Shown: one piece after another, positions 11,172 to 23,246 of the stretch
Position numbering within the stretch: the stretch's first letter is position 1
Layout of the letters: each line of letters opens with the position of its first letter
From: Reticulitermes speratus
Taxonomy: Eukaryota; Arthropoda; Insecta; Blattodea; Rhinotermitidae
Direction: 5' to 3'
Assembly: GCA_021186555.1 (NCBI GenBank)
Contig: JAJKFL010000005.1
Span: forward strand, 38,641,135-38,705,134
Length of the DNA stretch: 64,000 bases
Notes under the pieces: generated by a model
Databases searched by the model: none
What the model was told of the DNA's origin: nothing
The model's input: the letters and a program-made list of their open reading frames with translations, nothing else
Position numbers and translations under genes: made by a program

Positions 11172-12179
11172 TTAAACATACTGTAAAATTATACCAATGT
11201 GTACATATTCTGTCTTGTCTGTTTATGAATAATAAAATTAAAAGAAATTATGTTATCCTGTATGTAGTATTGTATTTGTGTGTGTGTGAGAGAGTGTGAG
11301 TGTGTAAAGTGTATTTTATTTAATAGAAGTTTTTATTTATACAGTACTTTGTTAAAACAAGAGTTAGTTTTAAGGTGCTCAGTGTCTTACACATTTTTGC
11401 AGCTTTATAATACAGGACCCTTTCAGTTTTCTTAAAATTTACCAAGAAGTAAATTTTAAACATGTATGGTTATATTACTTAAATACGTGAACACTTGTTT
11501 TTAAGTGAACAGAAAAGGGTAATGAAACGGATATGTAATCATAAGCAAGGTAGATCTTGCCGTTACTGAAGGTCCTACAACCCATGAGCCACCTTCTGAT
11601 CATTTGTTTTGGGCTGGACTTTGAAGATATAATAAATCTCACATTCATCTGAGGGGAAACTGGAATTCATGTGCATATAAGCATCATGTTTTTTTATTCC
11701 CAGTTTAATGAACATGTTATACAATGTAAGATTTGGTTTCAGGTTATGTCTTTGTACATTGCTAACATTATTCTGAACTGTCATTTTCAGTAACCTGTAT
11801 TAAACTTGCTTACATCCAATATTATGTGTTTAAAAAGTCGCAAGTTAATCCTTATGCATGAAGTTCAGATAGGTTCACGTGGTATTGCCTGACACTGTGT
11901 AAGTAGAAACTAGTAAATTGAAAGTAGTAATGAGAAAGATTTACTGATAAGTCTCCTTTCTAATATGTTTATGTAAGTGTTGGTTCTTGTAGTCTTGGCT
12001 GCACTTAAGAAAGTAGCAGGTTAGTGTGTCATAATGCAAACATTATTTACATCTACAGCTGAAGGTCCTGTGATCTCTCTCACCTCTCAGAAAATGGTGT
12101 AAATACCAATTGGATGATAGTATTTATGGTGCATCCTATTTTTCTGATAGATGTAATTGTAGATGTTGTGATAATATGA
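11172..12179. other. No gene seen; one short TG/GA-rich simple repeat
   Basis: A short imperfect TG/AG simple repeat lies at about 11,277-11,306. AATAAA occurs near 11,229 and could be a distal poly(A) signal. Nothing else is supportable. Confidence 0.45.
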
Positions 12180-12356
12180 GTTATGATTCCTATCCACCAT
12201 AACAGCGACCTTTATATAACAAGTTGTGGTTTCCATGTAGCAGAACAGGGGCATTGATGTGACAAAGAGTTATGATTGCCATCTACCATAACAGGAGCCT
12301 TGATGTGACAAGGGTTACAATTCCCATTCCCCAGAGCAGGGGCCTTGGTGTGACAG
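12180..12356. repeat. Degenerate minisatellite, four units of 43-46 bp
   Basis: Units start at 12180, 12223, 12269 and 12314. Shared words are GTTATGATTCCCAT near the unit start, CCATAACAGG in the middle and TTGATGTGACA at the end. Units differ by roughly 20-35%, so the array is old. The antisense ORF across it is only a consequence of the repetition. Confidence 0.8.
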
Positions 12357-13250
12357 TCCCACCTGTACTTTGAATACAGCCTGTTCCAGAAAGGTAAGAC
12401 TGGTAATTTTTCCCATAATTTTATTGCCCTTGTTGAGGTTTTAAGCATGAGTAAAATTTACTGGTTAGAGACAGCATTCAAAGGCTTGTCTGTGGATAGC
12501 TGATACTACTTGACTGTAAACATTTTATGTATTAAAAATAAACAGAGAAATACATTTGTCACCTGATTTTAAGGGCTTCAGAGTGACTGTTTACATTTCA
12601 AGTAGTCACATTCATGCCATGTTATATGTGATGCAACCTTTAATGTATAAAATACATTATAATCTGGCTACTGTTGGGATTCTTTGTTGTTAATGAGTAG
12701 CTGTGTTTATATTTGTGAATTAAGCTATGTATAGACATTTATTCAACAAATAAAATAAGCTGCCTTCAGACCCATGTTAGTGTCCTGTGGAAGTTGCCAT
12801 AAACAGGCACAGTCTGACCATCAAACGGCAACCACTTTGGGCTGTAACTTATATAAATTCATCTTTTCAGCATGTAGTATGTTCATTGCCTTCATGGTGG
12901 GTGACAATTTGCACAAAGCTCTGTAATGCTGGTACCCTATTTCCATAATGGAAGAAGTCATCCAGGAGTTATGTTGAAATAATACAGTCTTACTCAGTCC
13001 ATGTTAATTGAGAATTTGAGAGTAATCATAAGCTTTATGTATCCATGTAGGTCTATTTAGATTGAAGAAATGTAGTTGGTAAGTGTTCATTTCATATTGG
13101 GGTTTACAGCCGTGAAAATCACAACGTAGAGCAAAGCACTGTAGAAAGAAGCCCCTTCATGAGAATGAATTAAAATACCTGACCACCTGTCAAAAGTTTC
13201 CACATGCTGCCAGCAAAACAGCATTAATCTGAGTCTCTGCAATGTTCATC
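12357..13250. other. No gene seen; right edge of the CpG-poor block
   Basis: AT-rich sequence with an AATAAA near 12,748 followed by a GT-rich stretch. This is a possible distal transcript end about 500 bp before the CpG boundary. Confidence 0.35.
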
Positions 13251-13300
13251 AAATCTTTGGTCACAAATTTTTTAACCGGAGGGGAACAACAATTTCTGGG
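13100..13300. other. Sharp CpG boundary
   Basis: To the left CpG is rare: about 1 in bases 1-600 and about 3 in 6,661-7,260. To the right it is frequent: about 24 in 13,261-13,860. The change happens within about 200 bp. In insects with gene-body methylation, CpG depletion marks the methylated transcribed region. Confidence 0.6.
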
Positions 13301-14232
13301 GCAATGTTAAACGACGACTGCCTGCATTGAGCTTAAATTCTGCCTCAGAAGTGGCATTATGTATCATTTCGCAGATTTTAAGGCTGTAATGGTGGTACCA
13401 CTGGAAATTATATTTATTGGGGACCGTCATCAGCGACGCTAGTATCGTTCCAAAGTATGTCATTTGCTTGTCCTTCAGTAGCATAATCCTGACAAGTTTC
13501 ATGAAAAATCGACCCAACTGATTCAGAAAGTTTAAGTGGGGGACACACGCAAACTAACAGTGTGGCATTTGCAGGAGCCCGCTTTTTATAAATGAAGGGC
13601 AGTAGACAGAAATCCGAATGAAACCTATCGACGTAATTGATAGCGTCCATCACTGTTCATCTCTGGTGCAGGCTATTCAGTGAGTACCATCTGGAAACAA
13701 GTTACGTAATACCAGGTATTATCCTAATCCGTGATTTGACGCAGGTCGCGCACCGAAATTGGGATAGTTGTACGTGACAGTGTGGAAGAAGAATGACGTA
13801 CATTCATTACCGGACTTTTATTTTAATTCATATTATTCAGGTGAATTATTGCTACTTGAACGTTTTCGTTTCGATATGCAAACGATATACATTATAATCT
13901 GCACCAGTCACAGAAAATTACCGAGAAGAATCATGTGAATACAGTTTGTGTTCGACACGCGTGGCATGAGGCTAATGGGGTCAGTGACAGTGAAGGTTAG
14001 TTTGTATTTTCAGTTATTTATTAAGATGTAAATACGTACTTGGTTGGCGGAGTTTGATTCTTAATTGATACATACGAATGTGCCAGCTAGGTCTGGTTTC
14101 ATTAGGTTGCAGTTTTGTGAAATGCTATTGTATGTTTACTCAGTGAAATTGTAGTGTACGATATACCTTCGTGCCGCTCTGCAGTATTTCTCGTGTGCCA
14201 TACTTTACAGACCATATTAGATCACGTTTAGA
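13301..14232. other. CpG-normal sequence without a supported gene
   Basis: Two overlapping minus-strand ORFs (13,272-13,653) have no recognisable domain and may be a frameshifted relic. An ATG at 13,966 followed by a donor-like GAAG|gttagt at 13,996 could be a first exon, but nothing confirms it. Confidence 0.35.
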
Positions 14233-14570
14233 TAGCCGAAATAGCGCAGTCGTTAGTCCATATCAGATCATAGTTACAGGACCAGGATAGCAAGTTTTAA
14301 AGTCACAAGCCTACGGGCTGTACGATACGGGTTTGTAATCCCGGCAGCGGCACGAGATTCTTCTCTTGTGCAAAACATGAAGACCGGTTCTGAGGCCTAC
14401 CCAGCCTCTTGTTCAATGGGTACTGGCGTTCTTTCCCGGTGGTAAAGCGGCGGGGGGCGTTAATTTGACCACTCACCTGCATCTAGTGCCGAGGTTAAGA
14501 ATAAGTGTAGTCATACCTCTACTCCCACCGTATGCCTTCCTACCATTAAGAGGGACAATTTTACTTTTGC
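14233..14570 (+). mobile_element. tRNA-derived SINE, family 1, old diverged copy
   Basis: The copy begins with a diverged tRNA-like head (AGCCGAAATAGCGCAGTC), followed by the family body words CCTACCCAGCCTC, CAATGGGTAC, TAAAGCGGC and GCCGAGGTTAAGAAT. It shares this order with the copies near 23.0 and 36.2 kb. About 50 bp is inserted between its A-box and B-box regions compared with the other copies. The B box is damaged (GGGTTTGTAATCCC), so the copy should no longer be transcribed by RNA polymerase III. Confidence 0.75.
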
Positions 14571-15589
14571 CTTTTTCTATATCATGGTTGCCAACTCGAC
14601 AATAATATAAACGCAAGTAACTGCACCTAAAGTACACGACAAAACGAAAACCATTTCATTTACTAACTTTAGGCTCCTGCGACTTCTGCAATTTTAATGT
14701 GTGAGACTGCAGAGAGAAGCACACAGTAACAGTGTTTCCGGACGTGTACATAGCTTGAAAACTGCGCTTGCGTATCTGATACATGAGACTGTTCAGTGAA
14801 AGAGTATGGAGGAACGAGCGGACTGGATGGGACTGATATGGAAAAGTGAATTCTCCGAACGGGACTACTCGGATCTTGCGTCAGGAGGTATGTTTTCCAC
14901 AAAAACTGAATAATAAATTAGAAATATGCGCTGAATAGATAAAATTGGCAGCGGTCTCACGTGCTACTTGCAGCCACCCACTAGTATGAAGTAACTTATG
15001 TTTACGTATATTTATTTTACTGCTATATTTTTAATACAGTAACGAGTATTTTGCCGATTTTTCTCACACATTGTTTGGACCTAGACTGTCGGACTGACTG
15101 TGCTGACAAGCATAGCTTACCACATCTTGATTCCCGACGAGCATCCCTTAGTTTAGAAAGATATGGACTTCTTTGGTTTGTGTGGACGCAGGTCGTCACT
15201 TAGCTGGCGAAATTTTTACCCTGAAGGCGAATGCTTGCTACCCATAATTTTTCATGCCCTAGTTGTTTCTAGAAAGTTTATACAAGGGTGAACTCACTAC
15301 GGTGAGCTGGAGCAGGTTTGACGTTCCGTCTGGACAGAGTTCGAAATTCTGTTTGACAAAACTAGCCTTCGACACCAGTTGACAGTAACTCTAGGCATAT
15401 CGTACTCTCAAGCTTCTGTTTTAGCATGGCGAGCTAACAAAATCTCGGACTGAAAGTCAGATTTAGATTCGTCAAATGAGGAATACTTTATTAATTCCAG
15501 GTCTAATTGTTTTACCATCAAGGAGATATCCTGTGTGTTTACCACCACATCATGAACCCACAAAATTGTTTTGTTGTCCAACGGTTTTT
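14571..15589. other. No gene seen
   Basis: Intergenic sequence. The minus-strand 77-codon ORF at 14,669-14,902 has no recognisable motif. Confidence 0.45.
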
Positions 15590-15735
15590 GCGTGCAGAGG
15601 AGTATGTCGATAAAGATTCAAGTCTTGTGGAATGTTACGCCATGTCATTTTGTAAGTTTACCAACATTTGGAAGGAAGGTAGTGCCTGCATCTTCAGGGT
15701 CAAGCATTCCTATAAGAGTTACTGTACTTCAACTT
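15590..15735 (+). repeat. Fragment of a widely dispersed insect repeat
   Basis: The plus frame from 15,571 includes IQVLWNVTPCHF, which resembles a repeat peptide I recall as common in conceptual translations from Blattodea. It is followed by CATCTTCAGGGTCAAGCA, matching the inner words of the repeats at 46.6 and 47.9 kb. A 181-codon ORF in another frame (15,507-16,052) crosses this fragment. I consider it fortuitous because the recognisable frame is a different one. Confidence 0.45.
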
Positions 15736-17078
15736 GGATGTTCAAATGCTTATCCGTGCGCGGACTTAGTCCGTGTTTCATTTCAATGTATTTTAGTGAT
15801 ATAATTAGTTTCATGGTCAGGATTCACAAGCTGTTCAAAAATTTAGGAGCCGCCTCAAAATTCTGGGCACCAGAACGGTTACATAAAGCAAGTTTCATTA
15901 GGCACTACCGTACAAAATTTATTCGCCCGGGCGACCTGACGCCCCGGATTCGTGCATCCCTGTTCATGGGTGTAAAATACTGGATGAGAATGTTGTACAA
16001 TACTTCCCTGCTAAGTAACGAATACACATACCTTCGTGAAGTCTATGAATAGCTGACCGACAGTCGTATTATAAGCCTACTGTTATTATGTCGGTATTAT
16101 TTGATGAATACTGAGTATTAACTTATGTCGAAATCCAACTGCTGATCCTCAATGATTTCGTCTATGTATGGTGTTAACCTCGGGAAATGATACTGGATAA
16201 AATTTTATGCACTTCGTTACCTACTGCTGCCAATTTTATTACTCATATTTTAAATTTTTACAATAATAGACTCTTGTTAGAACTTCCACGAGCTAAAATC
16301 GAAAAACAGACTGAGAGGCAACATTATTAAGCTGTACCCAAATATTAAGGAGGTCAAAATTCAGTAAAGAGATAAATCAAGTAAGAAGTGCTACTGTCCT
16401 TTGAATAATTTGTCGAAGATGAGAAGCAATTCTGCTGGAAGATTTAGCAGTATTTTGAATAAGTAGAAACACTGTCTTATAAGCTGTTAAAATGTAGGTC
16501 TGCGTTGTATTAATGGCGTTAGACAGATGTAATGAATACGACTTAGCCATTATTGTCGAGGCAATTTTGTTGAGTTTTAATTTCGTGTTTTAATGTTAAA
16601 AAAACGTACATTTCCGGGTATTGATCAAACTGGCAGAAGTAAACACGTTACTTTCTGACATTCACAATCTTGGCGCATCTTCTTGGGAAAATGAAGAGTT
16701 ACGGCAGCAGTAGAGAATTGTGTTATTGTTGGGGGTAAAATCTTAAAAGTAAAAGCGTGGAACGAATGGTCATGAATCGTACCAGACCGTTCTCTTTGTA
16801 ACTTAATAAGAGCTTTATTCTTTTAAATGCAAAATCCAACCCATTCAGCTCACAAAATACCGCCCAATTAAACAGGCTGTCCATTCAATTTTAAAGTGAG
16901 AATGCGGAAATTGAACGAACGTATAACTTCATTTCCATTGCAAGTAAATCTTTATTCCTAATACATGTAGGCCTAAGTGTTCCTTTCAAGTAACTTCTTG
17001 AGAATATTATGTTATTGAGGGAAATCATGAATTTTTTTAAGAAAACAGTAAGTGCTTTACAACATGTTTATTCATGCA
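15736..17078. other. No supported gene
   Basis: This holds the end of the 181-codon ORF, which has no domain I recognise, followed by AT-rich intergenic sequence. Confidence 0.4.
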
Positions 17079-17648
17079 TTACATAGTGTGTCTTGTGACA
17101 GGTCCATAGTTTCTCCACAGAGTGCGATCTAGTACTTTCTGTTTCAAGTTATAATATTTTCTCTTTTCCTTAAGGTCGTCCAGTAGCTGCTTACGTTTTC
17201 TTCCTCGACGTCTCTTCCCTTCTATATTTTCTTCAATAACGTGTTTAAGAAGGCAGTTCGTACACAAGGTGTGACTAATCCAGGTTACCTTCTTCCTTTT
17301 TATCATAAGTAAGATGTTCCTTTCTTCCTTGACTCTGTGTAATACTTCATTCTTCGCACGGTCGATGGAACTGATCTTTTCCATCCTTCTCCAGCACCAC
17401 ATTTCAAAATTTCCACAGTGTTTCTGATCTATTTTCCTAAGTGTCCAAGTTTCAGCAACGTAGAAAGCCATGCTCCAAGTGTAGCATTTCATTAGTTTCT
17501 TCCTTAAATGCAAGTCTTAATTTGCTTGTGACAATAGTCTTTTTCTTGTTGAATGACGCTTTTGCTGTGGCAATCCTGGATTTTATTTCACATGTGCATC
17601 TTGCATAACTTTTATCAGGCTACCCAAATAGCTGAAATATTGAACTTT
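17079..17648 (-). pseudogene. Non-LTR retrotransposon, C-terminal reverse-transcriptase region, relic
   Basis: The main frame (17,079-17,513) contains FEMWCWRRMEKISS, LLKHVIEENIEG, KQLLDDLKEK and LDRTLWRNYGPVTRHTM. These follow the same order as the second copy at 45 kb (MWCWRRMEKISWTDR, RNCLLEHVVEG, KQLLDDLKN). Upstream, in two further frames, are FSYLGSLIKVMQDAHVK and IATAKASFNKKKTIVTS, so at least two frameshifts and one in-frame stop break it. In the family this is the thumb and C-terminal tail of the reverse transcriptase that copies the element RNA at the target site. The fingers and palm with the catalytic Asp residues are missing, so it is a 5'-truncated, decayed copy. The clade is uncertain. 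Confidence 0.8.
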
Positions 17649-19216
17649 CTCCGGTTAAGCTTTTTATTAACCAGCTGTTATCATTTAAATGTGACATCAA
17701 ATTTCAGTACCTTAATGTGTTTGCTGTTGCTTTTATTCCGATTTCTGTCTCATTAATAATTTTGTATCTAATATGCTGAGTAAAAGATAAACAAGTTCTA
17801 AATTATGAATATTTTCAAGTTAATAAAAGTCAGTGTTCCTGCATATTCCGTTAACATCATTTCTAATATTTTAGTATTCTGTGTAACAAATTGCCATACA
17901 GTTCTACAAAGCGAGCATATCAACATAATCCCCATAATATGACAACAGACCGTGATGAACGTAAGTGGGAAGTCTGTTAAAATCATTCTCGCATTATTTT
18001 TCTCTTACCACTGATTTGGGTTTCTTTGCTTAAAAATTCTAATTACCAAATGACGGTGAAGACTATTAGCTCTTGTAGGAAAAACTAGTACATAACAAAG
18101 GAATCACTACAACTTGTCAGTAGTTTTAGGGAACGTAGATCATAACTTGATATAAAACTCTAGCTCGGATGGCTTACGGTGTCTTACTCGATATGTGACA
18201 TTACGAAAGTGCGGCGACTTTTGTTCACGGTCTGCGCTATTATACTTGCGCAGTAGATAGTGTCTCAAGCTGGTGGCAGAGTTACAAACCACAATTCAAC
18301 ATCTGAATGCCAGGTTACCAGAGTAATCGGATATGTAGTAATCCGCGGCCACGTCCAAGAAAGATGACGTAATCGAATGACATTTGTAAGTAGGAACAAG
18401 TGTTGGGAAACAGTATCACGTAAATCCACGAGACAAAACACAGGGAAATTAATACATCAGGACTGTGTTCCGTTCTTTTTCGTGCGGGGATGCTGCCGTG
18501 GTACTTCCTTTAACTATTTTAATGTCAGACATATATGGTGCAGGCTAATGGACAACCTGATTGTAAGACTCCTCCCTAAAATGTAAGATACGTAGCGTGA
18601 TTGTCTAGGCGCTTCGAAAAATGAAGTAGTTCTATGGAGCACAGTCCTTCGTCAGAAGCTACTAGTTGCCCTGATACTCAAGGAAATTCCCGCACTTTAA
18701 GGAACTCGAAGAATCATTACCGTGTTTACAACAGCCACCACTGGTCCTTATTTTGAACCATACATTCAGTCCACGCCCTCCCATCCTAAATTTTAAGATC
18801 AATTATAATATCGTGCTCCCATCAAGTAGTGCCTTTCCCTGCAAGTTTTTCCACCAAACTCCTGCACGATTTCTCTACTTTCCCGCGCAGGCCAAATGTC
18901 TCACCAGTCTCATCTTCCTTGATTCCATCACCCTGGTAATGTGTGGTGACAAGTACAAATCATGAAGTTGCTTATTATGCAATTTGATTCAGCGTCTTGT
19001 TACTTCCTCTTTGGTCAAAATATTTTTAGTACAAACATTTAGACAAAATACGGAAAGAGTTTCCCCTAGTAATTACATTACTTATGCCACTCGTGAGGCA
19101 TAAAATTCCATAAAAGCGACAACAGAACAATATCACTTCAGCATTTGGTTACGAAAGTGGCAACCGAAATGTGTGGTAGAAGTCTTTGTACCGATATTTA
19201 CAATAACCGACTGGTT
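17649..19216. other. No gene seen
   Basis: AT-rich intergenic sequence. Short ORFs here show no protein-like pattern or motif. Confidence 0.5.
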
Positions 19217-19625
19217 TAGGTGTGTTCACAAAATTGAGGAAAGTGACTATTAGCTTCGTCATGTCTGTCTGTCCATGCGCATGGAACGACTCGGCTCCCA
19301 CTGCACAGATTTTTATGAAATTTTATATTTGAGTATTTTTCGAAAATCTGTCGAGAAAATTCAAGTTTCGTTAAAATCTGACAGGAATAATAGGTGCTTC
19401 ACATGAAGACGTACGAGTATGTGCATTTGTGATATCTCGCTCAATTCTTCTTACAATGATAAATTTTTCAGACAAACTTTGTCGAGAAAATCAAAATATA
19501 CATTTTATATTGAATAAAGTTTTCCCGAATATTTTGTCCTTTATGAGATAATTTGGAAAAATATGGTAGAACCAGACAGGCCACAAATGACAATATAATA
19601 CGGCGCTTGCGCTTTGCAGTGTGTT
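19217..19625 (+). repeat. Dispersed repeat, copy A
   Basis: The copy shares order and wording with copy B at 20.9 kb: GACTATTAGCTTC near the start, CATGTCTGTCTGTCC, ACTCGGCTCCCACTG, GAGTATTTTTC, TTTATGAGATAATTTGGAAA and AATACGGCGC near the end. It is about 400 bp, in the same orientation as B. It is probably a DNA-transposon fragment; I find no terminal repeats or coding domain. Confidence 0.7.
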
Positions 19626-19648
19626 GGAGTTTGGATTTCAACTGGGCT

Positions 19649-19684
19649 TCCTTGTATGTATATACACACATATATACAAGGGAG
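19649..19684. repeat. Imperfect palindrome rich in TATA/CACA
   Basis: CTTCCTTGTATGTATATAC faces its approximate reverse complement, ending TATACAAGGGAG, over 36 bp, just beyond repeat copy A. It would extrude as a short hairpin. Confidence 0.55.
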
Positions 19685-20911
19685 TCTAGTAAGTATGTGT
19701 ATATATGTTTATATATAGATAATAGGCTATTTGAAGATATGTTTACTCAAATCCGACTTGGCGCAAAATTCTATTTGCATCAGACTTTCCGAACGTAACT
19801 ATTGCGTCGGTCGGGTAGGGTCTGTGCATTTCATGTACTCTTTAGACTTGCAAAGCTATGTTCTTAAGATCTATTGAAACATTACACCTCCGTGCCGAAG
19901 AACGTCACAATTGGATGGTTACGTCATATTCTGCAGAGTTCAGGTGCGAATCTGGGTGCGGATACAGGATATCCCGATGATGCTATCTGCGGTTGTTCTT
20001 AATCCCTATAAAATGTTGAGACAGTAGCTGAAATAGGTGACTGCCACTTTCTCTTCGTCCCCAGTTCATAACCCATAAATATTTTTGGTAAGTGCGAGGC
20101 CTGCTTATAATCTGGAGATCAGCATTTCGGAATTTTGTATGACATAAGTTAAGTTGAGATGCCGGGGAAGTACGGAATATAACTCCGAGACGGAGACAGG
20201 CTTCGTATGCGATAAAGCCCCTGCGACATGTGCTGTGCTGTGACTGGAGATTAAAGGTACGCTCTGTATGAAAGGTGGCTTGTCCTTCAGCAGTAAAGGT
20301 GGTGTAGCCGGAAATTGCATTTGCCGAGGCCTCGTGTGACATACATTTATATATCCATCAGATTTCTATACACGGTAATTGGTTGTAGCTGTTAATATTA
20401 ATCGTGAACGTGGGTGAACTATGGAATCAGATGTTAGAAGATCTAGAGAACAAGGTAGGTCATGATATATATCGTTATTATTAACCATGCAGAACCCTTA
20501 ACGCCTCTTGAGACATCGTCATCTTAAATTATTCCATTTGAATTGGGTTCCCTATGGGATGAGTAATCTTGTGTGTAACTTGTATGAATGTTACGGGAGG
20601 AAATTGGGCTGTCAGGGAGCTAAACGCCGGTTCAAGTCAAAGTGTGCTGATGGCTTTGCTTCGTGATATAGCGACCTAGGCCTGATAGATGTCAGTGGCG
20701 TGTAGCGAGCTTTTCGTAGGTAACACGGAACGTAAGTCTTATGGTTGTGTCGTTCTGGAAGGCCCTGCTACTTTATTGACTCTTTGATATCTAGAAATGA
20801 TATTAATCATGTAGTATTATATTCATTATTGATTATAGTCAATAATTATTACGATGGTAGCAGAACTCTAACCTTCGACACCTCCATGAACAAAGCCTTC
20901 GTTTTTTTTGC
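19685..20911. other. No supported gene
   Basis: A 119-codon minus-strand ORF (19,983-20,342) overlaps another minus frame. The region has fewer stops because it is locally GC-richer. No domain is recognisable. Confidence 0.4.
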
Positions 20912-21325
20912 TAGGCGCGTTCGCAAAATTGCGAAAAGCGACTATTAGCTTCATCATATGTCTGTCTGTCCGTCCGTTGTCCATCTGCATGGAATAACTC
21001 GGCTCCCACTGGACGAAGTTTTGTGAAATTCGATATTTAAGTATTTTTCGGAAATCTGTCGAAATCTTTCAAGTTTTATTAAGATCTGACAAAAGTAACT
21101 GGTTCTTTACATGAAGACCGATGTAATTTATGATAATAACTCGCTTAATTGTTCTTAGAGTGACAAATGTTTTTGATAAAAGTTGTAGAGAAAATTAAAA
21201 CACACATTTTATGTTCAAAGTATTTAAAAAAAAAACAGTGCCGTTTATGAGATAATTTGGAAAGATATGGTAGAGCCAGAGAGGCCACAGGTTACAGTGT
21301 AATACGGCGCATGCGCGTTGCATGC
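20912..21325 (+). repeat. Dispersed repeat, copy B
   Basis: This is a second copy of the 19.2-kb repeat in the same orientation, about 1.7 kb downstream. It matches through GACTATTAGCTTCATC, ACTCGGCTCCCACTGG, GAGATAATTTGGAAAGATAT and AATACGGCGCATGCGC. It is diverged from copy A by roughly a quarter of positions and has small indels, so the two probably inserted separately or are an old duplication. Confidence 0.7.
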
Positions 21326-22961
21326 AGGATAACTAAGGCTACAGACACACACACACACTCAGAATACATAATACTTATTGTTTCTTCCACGGCAACAATG
21401 ATTACGCGCACGCGTCTCAATGTTACGTTTACACGTACATTGCCTCTCTTGTTTAAGTTATCGTGGTTATGTTTCTACATATCACCCATTTAATGATAAT
21501 GATTCTAGTATTCTGCGATATGACACCGTACTAACTGATAAATGGTTATTTATGTATTGACAAGATGTAATATCCCATATCCTTACCAAATGGTCATGAA
21601 AATTAAATGTACCTCCTGCTATGGACTAAGTGAATGTGCCGCGTGCGTGGCAAGCTGCAAAAGTTATTGAAACCGTGCCTTCACAAAACACGACAGTTTG
21701 TACGCAAAATGCTGACCTTCTCTTCCTCTCGAGCACTGCAGTCCGTTGTGGACCTTGGCTTCCAATACAATCCTGCTCCATTCCTTCCGGTCTTGACGGC
21801 TGTATGCCAATCCAATGCTGACATTGCTTGCAAGAAAGTATCGATTGTACGTCCCTCGTCAGTGTGGTAACAATTTATTATTGAGTACTTGGTTGATTGT
21901 GTAAGCTTACTGTTAATGTAACCTGATACAAAGACTGTAACAGCCAGGGAATTGTGGCAGCATTAAAAGAGCTTGAGGTTCCACTGTTAATACCAGTATA
22001 TGCTTATGTACCTGTTATGTGTATAGTTTGTCAGCGATTGTATGGTTCCAGCTCGGAAGAGATATGTGAGTTCATGTTACTGTCGAAATATTTGGTTCTG
22101 AAACTCGTCTCCTGGCGGATCGTTGTTATCCACTGTACTCCTAGAAAGCCGCCTCGAATGATGAGCTCGAGCCGGCGGTGGTTGCTGCACTACTGCCTAA
22201 TCCAAATGTCTTCCCGCTGACATCCATAGTACACCAAAACCACCTACAACGGTGAGATTGTAGTTACATGCAGGTTACTTAACATTACCTAACTCCGTAG
22301 CTTCATAGCTCTCCTGCTGGACTGATATCCACCGCATACTAACCAAAGCCGCTACAAAAGCTGGAATGGAAGCTGGGAGGGCGGGTGCTCCACTACTGCG
22401 TAGTCCAAATAGCTTAATAATATCTCTTTGGTAGAAAGTTATTATCTATTTTACTCCAAACAAAGCTACCTCACACTCTGCGACGGGAGCTGTAGGTGGG
22501 TGTCACACTACTGTGTAATCTCTATACCTTAATAGCTGCCTTTTTCCTGCCAGACAATTATACGTTGTCCAATTTGCTCCAAGCAAAACCGTATCAAATG
22601 CAGGATTTGGAGTTGGAGGTTGGTGCTCCAATATTGCCTAATCTTAACAGGCAAAGGAGCGATTTACATCGCGTTGTGTAAGGAGAGCAGAAGTGTTTGA
22701 TAGATGAAAGGGGTTTATCTATTCTGATTATCGCGGCTGTTATACATTTAGACAAGGAGCACAAGACATAATACAATTTAACCTAAAATAGTTGCATGTC
22801 TTGTACAGTAATTTCGGCTTGGACACAAACTATCGTGATTGTCCTCAGTCTGTCGGGGCAAGTGACGGGATACTACCTGACAGTAGGCATCGGCGGTGTT
22901 TTTCCATATCCTGTCGAATTCATTACCACAAATTGTATGATTAGATGCTACATATTCTGAG
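21326..22961. other. No supported gene
   Basis: Intergenic sequence with several short overlapping ORFs, none with a recognisable motif. The GC content is slightly raised around 21,700-22,600, which explains the clustering of open frames. Confidence 0.4.
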
Positions 22962-23246
22962 CAACCGCGATAGCGTAGTCTGTTTAGCAACTCGCTACGG
23001 AATGGACGGTCCGATAATCGAATCCTGGAGGAGGCGAGATTTACCGCGCCTGTCCAGACCGGCCCTGGGGCCCATCCAACCTCCTGTACAATGGGTACCG
23101 GGTTTCTTGCCAGGGGGTTAAAGCGGCCGGGGCGAGGCGTTGACCACCCACCCCCATCTAACGCCGAGGTTAAAAAAAAAAGAGTAGAGCTATAACTGTA
23201 CTCCTTTTCTGGGCGTTCGTGGCTTGTTCTAGGGTGAACTTTACCT
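22962..23246 (+). mobile_element. tRNA-derived SINE, family 1
   Basis: The tRNA-like head has an A-box region GATAGCGTAGTC and a B-box region GATAATCGAATCC. It is followed by the family body: CCAGACCGGCCC, CAATGGGTACCGGG, TAAAGCGGCCGGGGCG, TGACCACCCACCCCC and GCCGAGGTTAA. The end is CTAGGGTGAACTTTACC. It resembles the GC-rich SINEs known from termites (Talua type), but I name that only from memory. A short internal A run is present where the 36.2-kb copy has none. Confidence 0.85.

Noticed and set aside
13272-13653. Two overlapping minus-strand ORFs just right of the CpG boundary
   Set aside because: They might be one frameshifted relic, but no family could be recognised and there is no splice or start support.
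15507-16052. 181-codon plus-strand ORF as a gene
   Set aside because: A different frame over the same bases matches a dispersed repeat peptide, and the translation has no recognisable domain.
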